DNA of 64,000 nucleotides from Niebla homalea (lineage: Eukaryota; Ascomycota; Lecanoromycetes; Lecanorales; Ramalinaceae). Positions 46,331 through 57,831 of this stretch are shown in pieces. Every line of letters begins with the position of its first letter. The stretch's first letter is position 1. Where the stretch lies: NCBI GenBank assembly GCA_019925105.1, contig JAHGAU010000028.1:186001-250000 (forward strand), written 5' to 3'. A program made the translations under genes and the position numbers. The notes under the pieces are model-generated. The model did no database searches. It was not told the origin of the DNA and saw only the letters and a program-made list of their open reading frames with translations.

Positions 46331-48433
46331 ATGCCAATGGCGCCCAGTGAGCTGAATTCCAAGATCCATCGCCAATTCCGAAATGCACACGAGGGTCACC
46401 GGCCCCATGCTGGACTGGACCCCAGCCGAGCTTCGACTGGCGTGGTTTGGTGCACTGAGCGTGCCAATGAACATGGCTTCGCAGACGCTCCCTCGTCATG
46501 GGCAAATCTAGGCCAAGGTGCCCCGGAGGTCGACGACGATATTGAAGGCAGCTTCGACCGTCCCAAATCCATCGATGTTTCTTTGACGGGTAGGGAGTAT
46601 GGCCCTACTGCTGGTATAAAGCCACTCCGTGTCGCCGTTGCCAATCTGTATAATGCACACCATCGGGTGGGCAAGACAAGCCAGTACACGTAAGTTTTTC
46701 AACTACCAGAGCTCGCACCATCAAACCTGCAAAGCCACACGCATCTGCCTAGCTGAGCGTCAGCTTTGAGCTCAAGCCAATGTGGTTCATGAATTCCGTG
46801 TATGCGCTAAGAAACCTCGTGCAGCTGGGAAAATGTAGCCATTGTGCCTGGAGGTAGAGCAGGCTTGATCCGCATTGCGGCTGTTCTCAACAACGCCTAT
46901 TTGGGCTTCTTTATCCCTGACTACACCGCCTACAATGTGAGTGGTGCTAGAGGTTTCTCGAACGAATGATGAGCGTCGGCACTGACCGATACGCAGGAGA
47001 TGCTATCACTCTTTCGAAATGTAAGCCTTTGACCCCTGGGCACTGCAACAATTGAAATTTCTCGCTCCTCTTGTAGATCGCGCAAGCGTCGCTTCCGCTG
47101 ATAAATAATGCTCTTTTACAGTTTGCAGCCATACCCTCGCCACTCAGCGAAAAGGACAACTACCACATCCACCCGGAAAAAATTGCAGATGAGATAGCTA
47201 GAGGCACGTCTGTGATCTTGACATCCAATCCGCGCAACCCCACAGGTCAAGTGGTGAAAAATCCCGAGCTTGCCCAGATTCAGGACATCTGCCGTGATCG
47301 GTGAGTGAATACAATCCTACTTCTAGGTGGGAAGATTTACTGATAGCAGCCTAGTGCCACGTGAGTCATTCCGGAAGTCGAAGGTGGTTCATGGCTAAAG
47401 GGCATAGCTTGATCATGGACGAGTTCTATGGTGGGTACAATTATACCAGCAACTGTGACGGCTCTGTTGTGTAAGTACAAAGGCTGCATGTCATGCTCCC
47501 CGCATCGAAGAGAAGGTCGAATGAGAGCTCGATCCGAATTGACTCTACTCAATGCTCAGGCGGGCATTATTTATCGAATCCGGCATCTCTCCGCCATGTG
47601 CCACTGGATCTTGCTGACAATATGATCTCTAGATCCGCAGCGGACAATATACAAGATGTGGACCAGGATGATGTGTTGATCATTGATGGTCTGACCAAAC
47701 GCTTCAGACTGCCTGGCTGGGTAATAGTTTCCCTAATACCTTCTTCCAACATTGTGTCTGATCATTACGCAGCGCGTTGCCTGGATTGTCGGTCCCAAAG
47801 AGTTTATCAAAGCAATCGGAAGTTGCGGTTCCTACCTTGATGGCGGCACCAACGTGCCTTTCCAAGAAGCAGCAATCCAGATGCTTGAGCCGAGTAAGGT
47901 CCGGCACGAAATGCAGGCTCTGCAGCATCACTTCCGCACTAAACGCAACTATGTCATTGGAAGGCTGCTGGATATGGGCTTCAAGATCAGTCACGTGCCT
48001 GATTCAACCTTCTACATTTGGCTGGATCTCAGCAGCCTGCCCACTGAGATCAATGATGGACTGAATTTTTTCTATCAATGCTTACAGGAGAAGGTCATCA
48101 GTAAGCAGGACTTTGCAAACATGCATTACATCTGCTTACCCGAAGTCCAATAGTGGTACCAGGAATCTTTTTCGATCTGAATCCTGCCAAACGCCGAGAC
48201 CTTTTCGATAGTCCATGCCACCACTTTGTCCGCTTGAGTTATGGACCAAAGATGGAGGCATTGAAGAAGGGTCTTGCTGGGATTGAAAGAGTGATTCAAA
48301 AGTAAGTCTGCATCTCTTTGCCGTTCTGCAGGGCCTTATTCGAAGGCATTGGGAACGGCTTGGTAGTGGCTGACACGTTGGCAGGTTCACCGACAAGGCT
48401 CGGGCGAGTGAAGAGGCGGTAGATGAGAATTGA
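46331..48433 (+). CDS. Class I/II aminotransferase (PLP-dependent)
   Basis: Nine exons: 46331-46689, 46825-46936, 46997-47020, 47122-47300, 47408-47470, 47633-47720, 47773-48100, 48154-48301, 48385-48433; 449 residues. Fold-type I motifs are present: SWANLGQGAPEV, GREYGPTAGIKPLR, IVPGGRAGLIRIAAV, the Asp of FIPDYTAYN, SNPRNPTGQVV, IMDEFYGGYNY, the PLP-binding Lys in LTKRFRLPGW (about 268), then WIVGPKEFI and HHFVRLSYGP with the substrate-binding Arg. It resembles fungal aminotransferases of the ACC-synthase-like/aspartate aminotransferase superfamily; the substrate cannot be read. Exon 3 is 24 nt. Several introns exceed 100 bp (135, 101, 107, 162), longer than is usual here. The Lys and Arg are intact, so the enzyme should be active. 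Confidence 0.85.
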
Positions 48434-48732
48434 TGAATTGATGATATTTGTTCCCCTCGACATATATCATGAAGTGAATGACTCTTGGAAAGCATGAAGC
48501 ACTTGTAAGACGCGCAATAGATCACGATCATTGATAGACAAACCAAAGCCTTCCCTTGTAGATTCCTCTTATGCGGCAGTAGCAATTCCGAGAAAGTTTC
48601 TGCGGTTTACATTAGGAAGTGCCACATCCTTCCATACTGATCGCCTCACATTTTCACGGGCCTCTTCGATTGGTCTCTCAGGAGAGAAAGTTTAACGCGC
48701 TAAGTCGCGTGTCACAGGTGCGAAAACTCACG

Positions 48733-49779
48733 ATGACGTCGTCGCTCAATAAGATTTTACATGATCGCGAAGTCGATCCGGTAGGCACTTTGACTATGTC
48801 GAACAAGAGAAAACTAGACCTCTTCTTTCAGCCTACATCGCAGAAGATAGCACGCGTCAGTCCTGATGGGGGGGGCTTGGGGGCAACTTCCTCGACGAAT
48901 GGCGCTTTGTCCATTCACAGCACCTATCCGTTTCCAGTACCACACTTACCTGATGATATAATTGAGGGTTTGGCGTCTGTGCCAGCCTGCGACTCGAAAG
49001 AGATCAATGACCAGCCTGAGCTTGACTTGCTGTACTTTCGACCATATATTCCAAAGGGAGTTGAGCGTCAGCTCTTCGACTTTCTCAGGCGGGAATTGTT
49101 TTTCTATCGCGTTCAGTATCAGATTAAACGTGGCGGATTCGAGACCGAAATCAACACGCCACGCTATACCACCGTCTTTGGCGTTGACACGTCCTCTCTA
49201 TTCGACGCTGAAGGGGGTCTCCTTGACAGTCAAAGCAAGAAGCCTGCGCCCAAGGACCGATATACTCGCACTCCAAGGCCCATTCCGCAGTGCCTTGACC
49301 ATCTTCGCCAATTGACCGAGATCTTCACTGGCGCGAGCTACAACTTTTGTCTGGTAAATTATTACGCCAATGGCGCGGATAGTATCAGCTACCATAGTGA
49401 CGATGAGCGCTTCCTGGGACCCGATCCTTCAATAGCATCGTTCTCCTTAGGTGCGACCCGAGACTTTTGCATGAAGCATAAGCCCCTTACGCCGAAAGCT
49501 GGAGAGCCTCCGCCAGAGCAAAATCTCAAACCCCCCTTGAAATTGGCATTGGGCAGCGGGGACATGGTGCTCATGCGAGGTAAAACTCAATCGCATTGGC
49601 TGCACAGCATTCCCAAGAGGAAGGGGAAAAGGAGCGAAGGCGGACGGATCAACATCACCTTTCGCAAAGGCGTCAAGCAGTATTCGACTCAGAATTACAT
49701 GCAATACAATGTGGGCGATGGAAACGTGTGGAAATGGGATGCTAAGAAGGGCGAGATGATGGAGTGGAAGCCTCAATAA
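48733..49779 (+). CDS. AlkB-like 2-oxoglutarate/Fe(II) dioxygenase
   Basis: DNA or RNA demethylase of the AlkB family (closest in layout to ALKBH2/3). One exon, 348 residues from the ATG at 48733; the open frame upstream has no earlier ATG. The catalytic core holds YNFCLVNYYANGADSISYHS, the Fe ligands His221 and Asp223 (HSDDE), a third His in WLHSIPK (about 291) and the 2-oxoglutarate Arg in RINITFRKG. Early on, KRKLDLFF (about residues 25-32) resembles a PCNA-interacting PIP box, with Lys in place of the usual Gln. A second ATG at 48796 would start just before that motif. Confidence 0.88.
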   Translation: MTSSLNKILHDREVDPVGTLTMSNKRKLDLFFQPTSQKIARVSPDGGGLGATSSTNGALSIHSTYPFPVPHLPDDIIEGLASVPACDSKEINDQPELDLLYFRPYIPKGVERQLFDFLRRELFFYRVQYQIKRGGFETEINTPRYTTVFGVDTSSLFDAEGGLLDSQSKKPAPKDRYTRTPRPIPQCLDHLRQLTEIFTGASYNFCLVNYYANGADSISYHSDDERFLGPDPSIASFSLGATRDFCMKHKPLTPKAGEPPPEQNLKPPLKLALGSGDMVLMRGKTQSHWLHSIPKRKGKRSEGGRINITFRKGVKQYSTQNYMQYNVGDGNVWKWDAKKGEMMEWKPQ

Positions 49780-50119
49780 TCTTCGCCCTTCGGGATTTCT
49801 CACAACAACGTCTTCCCGATCAACAGCAGGGGGACTGGAAGATGACTCGACTCGATGATAATCAAGAGAAACAGGAGAAAAGTGCCAAGGCTTCTTATCG
49901 CGATAAGAAAGTGAGGGGACATTTTCAATGCATCTCCACGGCCTCTACCATTTTCACGAGCCAGTCTGTGATTGGATCATGGATCCCCCATCGGGGACTT
50001 GTGGATGTTCTTTCTCTCAACAGTCAGAATGATTGTCATTTCCATTACCAAAGCTCCTGCACAGGCTGCAGTCGCAACAAAGCGTTTTAAAGGCCTGTTT
50101 CCAGGGCACAGATCTTGCC
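49780..50119. other. Intergenic, 340 bp
   Basis: Between two plus-strand genes. No supported feature. Confidence 0.5.
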
Positions 50120-51210
50120 ATGGCCAACGCAATTGACGGCCCATCTCCTTTCTCGCCTTATAGAGCTGATGGTAAACTTGTGAGCCTTACCTGCCAATGA
50201 CATGTTTTAAAGAGATTGTGTCTAATTTTATATAGTATGGCTTCGTTTGCGTCGTCACTGGCGCGACCCAGCCCATCGGTCAAGCCATCACCGCTGAACT
50301 AGCTGGTAAGGATGCACCTACACCTCACCTCGTTCTTACCCAATCGACTGATGAAGACCCACTTGTATAGCTCACGGTGCTGCCTGCATCTACACCTGCA
50401 CCTCCGACCCCAACTCTACGACCACATCCTCCCTCACCACCAGCGGCTCAAACAATTCCCCCAACACCAAAATAATCCCCTACCCCCTCCTCCCCTCCTC
50501 CGAGGAATCAACCCTCGCCCTCATCGACGACGTCCTCAACACCTGGGGTCGCCTCGACGTCTGGATCTGCTCCTCCGGGCTCCTCGGCCCACCCTCTATC
50601 GACCTTACCACCCCTGCCGATTTGCAAAAGTGTTTCGAGGCCAACAGTCTTGCGCCATTCTTTGCACTCAAGTACGCACCGCCCGCAATGGCCAAGCTGT
50701 GTTCAAGGGGTAATTATCCGAATGCAAGTGAGAAGGATATGGCATACGGGAGCATTGTGGTGGTGGGCTCAGTGGCGGGGACGTATGGCGGGTGTTGGGG
50801 GCCGGCGTACACGATGAGTAGTCATGCGGCGTTGGGGGTGGTGAGGAGTGGAGTCGCTGTACTGAAAGGTACGTTTGAGAAGAGCGAAAGGAAGTCGCGA
50901 TTTGCCGGCTGATGCAGAGAAATCAGGCACTGGTGTCCGCATCAATTGCATCTCACCTGGTCAGATTGATGTCGGCGTGGATCTGAAGAACTTTGACATG
51001 CGGGGAATGAAGTCACAACTTCCTCCGGCTAGCTTGCAGTCGGCCGAGAAGCAGAAGGAGCAGATCGGGCTGGAAAGGGCTGGGATGCCTACAGAGGTCG
51101 CAAGGGTTGCTGGTTTCTTGGCGAGTGGGTTCAGCAGCTACATGACAGGGTCCAACATGGTGGTTGACGGAGGAGCAAGTGTGATGTGCCCCATGACTGT
51201 GCCAGTGTAG
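50120..51210 (+). CDS. Short-chain dehydrogenase/reductase-like protein lacking the catalytic Lys
   Basis: Predicted 306 residues in four exons: 50120-50179, 50236-50305, 50371-50868, 50918-51210. The Rossmann start is VVTGATQPIGQAI, followed by LDVWICSSGLLGPP in place of NNAG, IVVVGSVAG with the Ser, and the end-of-fold ISPGQIDV and MTGSNMVVDGGASV. The classical YxxxK motif reads YTMSS: Tyr (about 190) is kept, but Lys is replaced by Ser. NNAG is also altered. So the fold should bind NAD(P), but normal SDR catalysis is doubtful. Exon 3 is very C-rich in its first half, unlike its neighbours. Substrate unknown. Confidence 0.82.
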
Positions 51211-51767
51211 GGAGAGAGTGTGAAGGATCTCAAAGTTGTTATATAAAAGCTCGTGTGCTATCTTCAGTATCAAGACCCCTTTTAAGTCATCCTTTCAGTT
51301 TGTGCAGGTGTGTTCAAACGCTCAATTCAAACGCCGCTCACAGAGCCTCATCTCATTTCTTCGCAATCACAAACGTTTGCAGTACGAAGATTGATAGCAT
51401 GAAGCACCCCTGTATGCCGTGTAGCATTCTCAACCGCCTCCTTCAAGTTCCTCTCACAGAGAGCCATTTCACCTGCCATGGATCACGAGCACGAGCAATG
51501 TGGCGGCCCGCGCCATAAGCCACCTCGTATAGGGTACAGAGTGTGCAGATACCTTTCTCGGCCCCTCCTTACAGCAGTCTGCTCAATTTCCTCTCAGTCA
51601 AAAGCGCTACCATGAGCCATCATTCTTGCACACTTTCCAGAGTTATCGACACGGAAATTGAATGCTCTTCTCGAAAATTGCTCATAAAATTCGATGCCAC
51701 GTATGACGAACGCTCAGCGCTTCTGTACGCAATGCACCAACCTTCCGACCTGGCCATGATCAGCTTA
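51211..51767. other. Intergenic, 557 bp, between convergent genes
   Basis: Lies between the SDR stop and the stop of the F-box-like gene. An open frame 51543-51902 (+) runs antisense into that gene and is a shadow. Confidence 0.5.
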
Positions 51768-53063
51768 CTACCCTCGTTTGAATCCTGGACCCTCGCCCTC
51801 CCAGACCTTCACCCTACTATCCTTGATCTCATCCAGTGCTGTCCAAAATGGTTCCCATCGCTTCTGCACCTCAAGCTTCAAGAACCTCCGGTCGAAAAAT
51901 AGATGGTAACCCCCCTGATCTTCATCCAGTCCTTCATCGTCGTGCAAGGGGCTAACAGCGATGGCAAGAGTGAAGAGCTTCTTGCAAATACCCCGCATCG
52001 TCATCAGATTGCTGGCGATCCGCTGCGGATCATCATCCGTGAACGCAACGTCCAGCGTATGGATGTGCCTTGGCAGATATGACAAAAAGGAAGAATTGAG
52101 GTCGCGACAGCCGATGCGGAGGTATCGAAGATGCGGCAGGTCGAGAAACTTACTTTGCACAGAGCGCAAGGGCATGGTGTTGACTTTGGACTGTCTTGTG
52201 AAAGCAACGTTCACCTTCACGTTCTCATTGTTCTCATTCATCGCGCAAACCTCTGATGGACAGAAGCCGTGTGCTTTGAAGAAATCGGGTGACATGCCGG
52301 TAATGTTTGTCTCCATTAATTCGCTGTCGAGATAAGTCGTACCAGTGGTCGCCTGGATGTTGATGGTGTTGAGACCACTGATGATGCAGATGACGTGCTT
52401 GAAGTACCGGACTAGAGTTGGCGGCATAGGCTCACGAATAGACATGACGGCATGCGTGATTGGATTACGCGTCAATATGGGCCTGCGCACTGATTGATCG
52501 GGACGTGTCGGGCCACGCTGGGGTGAAGGCGTCTCGATTTGAGAGGCATGGGACGCCATGTCTGTAAGACGTGATATGAGATCCGAACGGATAATTTCGA
52601 TGCCGATCTTAGAGCCTGTAGGGAAAGGATCTATTGTCTTGTCATGAGCAAAGTGAACTTCGAACGTCTTCAAGGCTGGCATCGCCCTCAGAGCGAGTGC
52701 CCAAACTTCCTGTCTCAGTTTCGACAGATCAACGTCTGTAGCACACAGGGAAGTTGTTCTCACTACCAGATGCTGGATGCATGTAGCATTAGTGGAACCA
52801 ATCATGGTGAGCCAGTGAAGGAGATGGTCAAGTTGTCTACATTTGAGGTGGACTCTTCTGTAGATGTGTGGTGTGACCTCCATGTTGAGTCGTCGACATG
52901 TAGCTCGTAAAGCGCCTTGGGCATTGCATGAGTAGTCGATTGGAAACTTACTTCTCCAAGTGAGTTGGTCGAGATTTGGAGGCTCGAACATTGAGGCCTC
53001 GGACGGTGACAGGAGGCTCCATATCTCATCCCGAAGTTCTTGAGGTAGAATGAGCAGAGCCAT
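51768..53063 (-). CDS. F-box-like protein of unknown function
   Basis: One exon, 431 residues, starting at the ATG 53063: MALLILPQELRDEIWSLL. This short motif matches the start of many fungal F-box-like proteins, which usually serve in SCF ubiquitin ligases or as orphan adaptors. Beyond it I see a helical region (ALRATCRRLNMEVTPHIYRR) and leucine-rich, repeat-like segments (LDLPHLRYLRIGCRDLNSSF). No catalytic residues. An open frame to 53156 lacks an ATG. The function and partners are not known. Confidence 0.72.
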   Translation of the reverse strand: MALLILPQELRDEIWSLLSPSEASMFEPPNLDQLTWRSKFPIDYSCNAQGALRATCRRLNMEVTPHIYRRVHLKCRQLDHLLHWLTMIGSTNATCIQHLVVRTTSLCATDVDLSKLRQEVWALALRAMPALKTFEVHFAHDKTIDPFPTGSKIGIEIIRSDLISRLTDMASHASQIETPSPQRGPTRPDQSVRRPILTRNPITHAVMSIREPMPPTLVRYFKHVICIISGLNTINIQATTGTTYLDSELMETNITGMSPDFFKAHGFCPSEVCAMNENNENVKVNVAFTRQSKVNTMPLRSVQSKFLDLPHLRYLRIGCRDLNSSFLSYLPRHIHTLDVAFTDDDPQRIASNLMTMRGICKKLFTLAIAVSPLHDDEGLDEDQGGYHLFFDRRFLKLEVQKRWEPFWTALDEIKDSRVKVWEGEGPGFKRG

Positions 53064-53536
53064 CGGATGAGAGAATAGGTTGTTGTCGCCGCGATTGGTG
53101 GAAGAGAATATTGCGTGATATCGGGATAGAAATGCTACAGTTGTGTGCAGAAACACGTACTTGCAGGGTACGCAATCTTATATCTCACAACGCCAGCACG
53201 CGACTTACCGAGATCTACCGATTTGGCATGCGCCACCTGCGGGCAGATCCGTCTAGCTTCAAAGGTCCGTTGCTAACCGCATCCATGGATATCCAAGACA
53301 CCACTGGTGCTCAGATTTGGGTAGCTTAGTTGAAGCGAGGAGGATTACGAGCTCAGAGTGATCTGATGGGATAGCTATGGCCAGGTCCGGCTCATTTAAT
53401 GCTTTGAGGTCGTTTGCAAACTCTTGGGGGGACGCTGACGAGTCTCTCCATACTCAGCGCCCCTGGCAGACCCTTGGACCCTAGGTTAGACTGTTGTCCC
53501 TTTTGGAGTCGCTCTCCGACGATACCGAAGGGCAAC
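53064..53536. other. Intergenic, 473 bp
   Basis: Between the F-box-like start and the HPM1 stop, both minus. No supported feature. Confidence 0.5.
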
Positions 53537-54960
53537 TCAAGTTTTTGAAATTTCTAGGATGAGTCTGCTAACTCCTAAACCCTCACTCTGCCAGACTGTC
53601 TGAGCGGTTGCGCCAAGCCGGTTCAAGGCTGCCTCGAATTCATTGACGCCGCCTCCAACACCGAAGTAGATTTGTTTTGCAGCCACTAGCGCTCTTGCTC
53701 GCTGCCCATTCGCCTGTGCGGTGGAAAGGAGGTGGATCAAAGCCGTTGAGAAGTGAAAAATGGTACTTGGACAGTAGATCGTCTCGCTTGCAAGGATCAA
53801 CGTATCATATTTCTCTGGTGCACTCATCTCAGACGAAACTAGAGTCGAGAATTCAGGAGACCAACTCCCAGAAATCGCGGAGATGGTGACCTGTTTGGAG
53901 AGCAGGATGTTGTCAAATTCTGCAATCGTGGCCTCATCAATTCCCATATCCTGAGCACTATCGATTGGCGTGCGCCTGTTCAAACACGTCAGGAGCACGT
54001 TTGGGATAGTCGTGAGGCTTAGCACTGATTCGTTGTAATCAGCCAGCGTAAGGTGAAGGTGCTTCTGTCCATTAGAGCTTGGCCCATCCGGAGCTCCGAG
54101 CCATTGATCTAAGATCATGAGCGCAGGAAGAGCGGTTCCTGCTCCAAGCTTGACAATTATTAGCCATGCTCATCTATGTCCTAAAAAATGCCAAGTGATT
54201 GACGTCAAGGTTGGGCTCGAGATAAGACCCCGCATAATCAGGACGGGGTGCACGAATGAGGCCTACCTCGATGACCCGCATATTTGGACTAGTAAGTATC
54301 GAGTCACCCTGACTGTCACTCTGACTCCGATGCAGGAGATACGTTGCCAAGTCAACTGCACATTCCCATGTTTTGAACCCACCTTCGTAGATACTTGGAT
54401 TGATGTCATCAATTGAAAGACCTGGAATTGATTGGTTGTTTGTATCCACAAGAGAATCCTCAGCCATGAGCTGTGCGCGGATGTCATGGAGCTCTCGGCG
54501 TGGCAGCAGGGTGGGACGACCATCAAGACCCTCAAGAGAAGTAAACGTGTATGACAGGTGTGAAGGCATAGTCGAGACCTACCGCAGAATCGAGCGTAAG
54601 TCAGGAAAGCGCATTTCAATCGGGTAAGCATCAAGCATGTGAAGCAGAGGATCAGGAATCGATAGATCTTGATCTTGGGGTCAAGAATATCACAATACCA
54701 AGAAGTATTCTGGATCGAAATGCTGAAGATCCGCAATTCATTCGGTAGAGAAATGTGGAAGAGCTGTAGGTGTACATGGTTCGAATGAGCGAAATTACAT
54801 TAGCAACACCTACTAAATCAAGACATGAATGTAATTTGGGCGGCATCGACACTTCTTTTTCCTTCTCATCAACATGAGCTTTGCCCCCTGAAATCCTATC
54901 TCCGAATGTTTCTTGATCAACATCATCATCATCAAAATTAAAGCTGAAGCTTGAAGACAT
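53537..54960 (-). CDS. hpm1: Protein-histidine N-methyltransferase HPM1 (METTL18 family)
   Basis: In yeast, Hpm1 methylates a histidine of ribosomal protein uL3. Three exons: 54814-54960, 54267-54578, 53537-54148; 356 residues. An acidic N-terminus (MSSSFSFNFDDDDVD) joins VSTMPSHLSYTFTSL, then LLPRRELHDIRAQLMAED, SIYEGGFKTWECAVDLA, and the SAM-binding RVIELGAGTALPALMILDQW built across the second splice. YNESVLSL and the DTLILASETIY segment are also family features. The first intron is 235 bp and the second 118 bp, long for this window. The second acceptor is CAAG. Confidence 0.85.
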
Positions 54961-55454
54961 TAGGCAGACTGATGACACAGCTGTGAGACCGTAGTTTAGA
55001 GGTCCTTGAGGTGGTAGTGATAGGGGTGGGCTGAGAAGGTTCAGTAGTACGAAACTACCTATCACTGCTAAAAGTCCTGGAGTACGCTAAAATCTGAATG
55101 TTCTGTATTCTTCTTGGCTATGTATTTTCTGGATATAACGGTATTAAATTTAGCCCTTCAGGGAGTGCTCCCTATGAACCTTCCTGCGGGTGGCTTAAGC
55201 GGCGCTTCGAGGTTTGTCCGCCAGGGAGGGGGGGCCCTGAAGCTGGTTTCTTTACGTGATACGTACTCCAGGACTTTTAGTGCTGCATTCCGTACGCAAT
55301 ACCACTCTGTGCCAGCAGACTACAATTGGCTAATATTGGACGAGATCGACTACGCGATCCTTGGGGGCATCTGATGTTTAGTATAGCCATGCAGTAGCAG
55401 CGTTCCAAGAATCTACCGACAGAGCCTGTCCAAATCGAATCTTCGTTGTTCACA
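54961..55454. promoter_or_regulatory. Divergent promoter region of HPM1 and the ELMO gene, 494 bp
   Basis: Between outward-facing starts. A short open frame at 55114-55374 (+) has no features. No specific site named. Confidence 0.45.
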
Positions 55455-57661
55455 ATGGATAGCATCAATGTTTCCGAGCTTGTGGAGCGAATGGGTAGTG
55501 GCGAAGACGCTGTGCGCAAGATGGCTGTTTTCAAATTGCAGTCTAACATTGGTGATCCATCTTTTGCCGACCTTTTCATTCTGGAAGGTGGACTTTCGAA
55601 GCTGCGACACCTGGTTTTGCATGCTTCTGGGAACACATTGGCTTACAGCCTGACGTCTTTTTCGCGTTTGCTAGAGGTGGACAAGGGATGGGACTTCGTC
55701 AGCCCCGACTTGGTGGAAAGGGTAAGTGATACTGGATCACGAGCCATTTCACGATAGTAATAGCCAAACAGGTCGTGGAGCAAGTAGTAAGCCAACCGTT
55801 GGTGAATATCCTTCGTGGTGCAATGTCCATTCTGGTATACATTGTGTCTTATCCTTACGCAGCTGGCGACCGCATATCTAAGCCAGACAACTTTGGCTTT
55901 CGGGCTTTGAAACCTGCAATTGCTATTCATCCGCAATTCCTGGAGATGCTCGTGAGCAAGTTATCTTCGGCTGATCACGCTCTATGTGCAAACTCCATGC
56001 AATTGATCAATTCGCTGATGCGGGATGCTATCACTAGTGACTCAGAGTCAGATTGGCCAAAGTTCGTCAAGCGGCTTCAGGAACTTGGCGTCATTGATGG
56101 CGTATATGATCTCATGCAGAGTAATGCAATCCAAGATCTGTCACAGCCGCTCCTCGAGTTTCAGGCATTGACTAAAGTGCTCCTAAGGAAATGGAGAGAT
56201 CTCCAGGTGGATCTGGAGAAACCTGATCATCGTCGTGCTCTCAAGATGATCCATACTGCAAGTAACCCCGAACAACCGGCGACTCCAGTAGAGAATGGGA
56301 ACGATGATGCAAAGAAGAAGCAGCATAACCCGGAAAAATGGAGGAGATTGGGTTTCGAGACTGAAACCCCAGGCTGGGAATTTGAGGATGTCGGGTATCT
56401 TGGTATGATGGATACGTCTAATTACGTACGGAAAGCAGGGGACACCTTCCAGAAAATACTGCTGGAGCAGGCCGGTAAGCCTTTCGAGCAGAGGTGCCCA
56501 GTGGCACGGGCGAGCCTTGCCGTAACATCCATCCTCGTCGAGCATTTTGAAATCGACAAAGCCGACCCGGACGATGCCAAATTCCAATTGGCATTCGAGT
56601 CAAAGTCCAACATTGACAGAATATTCAGACCGCTGATTCTCAAGTGGTCTGTGTTGCATATAGCAGGTATGCAAGCATACTTCAGATTGTGGCAGACAAC
56701 AAACGCAGAGACCGACGACTTTGTGAAGATTTACGACCTCGTTCGTATTCTCTTCGAAGCTGTCCTCGGTAGCGCCCTGAGAACCAAAGGTGTCTCAGAG
56801 GTTCAAAAGGAACTGGCCAGCTTTGAACTGCCAAGGTTGAGACAATTGCAAATGGAGCTCCTAGAATTGACGTACGAAGATACCTGGGGTCAGCATCTGC
56901 GTCAAATCAAGGATGAACTGAGTCACGAAGCCTTACAGTTTGTCAAGGAGCAGCGTGTTAGGTGTCTGCTAGCTGGAGCCTGGCTTTCTACCACTTCCAG
57001 GGACGAGGGTGACATGGATGGCGTACTTCCTCTTTCAACTTCCTTTCGATACGCCAAACTATCGCACAATCGGCGATACCTTCACTTTGGCGATTTCGAA
57101 AGCCGAGGTGATGCAGATCCAGCACTCGAGACCCTTCCCGAGAGGATCGATCTATCCACGGTGACATCTGTCACCTCCAATGTCACGGCTCCACACAATC
57201 AATCCGCGAATTCCTCTACAGAAACACTGAAGACTAAGCAAAACGCCGCACTCAACACCAAGATCACGATATCTGGCCACCTACCTTCGTCCCGCCCAAA
57301 CACCTCATCTCAAAGCCAAAGCCATGATCATTCGCACAGCCGCAACGATTCCTCCTTGACGCGACCTCATCACCGAAAAGCGTCACACCATCAGAAGGAG
57401 ATCACGCTGCTCACCCTTCACCCACAAACACAGACGCTAGCATCAGAATGGTTGGATGGGCTGCTCATGTTGCTCAATCAGCAGCCCATCACCAATGAGA
57501 CCTCCAAACTGATTGATATGATCAAGGACTATGGATTAAAGATCAGGCTTCTGAACGTGCGCTTCGACGAGATGGGCGACAATGGACCGGGCGAGGGGCC
57601 AGAGATGCCAAGCAGAGAGGGTGTGGACGACGAGTTTTGGTACGATGATTTTGGCGGGTGA
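55455..57661 (+). CDS. ELMO/CED-12 domain protein
   Basis: ELMO proteins act with DOCK-type exchange factors upstream of Rac in actin control. Two exons, 55455-55721 and 55772-57661, with a 50-bp intron; 718 residues. The N-terminal helical (armadillo-like) region contains MDSINVSELVERMGSGEDAV and LVNILRGAMSILVYIVSYPY. The ELMO core has PGWEFEDVGYLGMMDTSNYV and FEQRCPVARASLAVTSILVE. A PH-like domain follows (YAKLSHNRRYLHFGDF, and LASEWLDGLLMLLNQQPIT near the end), interrupted by a Ser/His-rich insert. Domain order matches animal ELMO. The partner cannot be identified here. Confidence 0.88.
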
Positions 57662-57831
57662 GAGGTACAGAGCAGTGCCTTCGACAGCTTGTGATTATGT
57701 TTACAGCATTGTATTTACAGCATGGACCACGGAGTACGGTACCATGATACCCAGTGTATGAAATCATTTGTCTCATAAATTACATTGGAATGCAATGAAC
57801 AGATTACTACAGCGCTAAGATGAATACCCAG

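Noticed and set aside
51543..51902. Plus-strand open frame of 119 codons
   Set aside because: Its 3' part is antisense to the F-box-like gene; nothing supports it.
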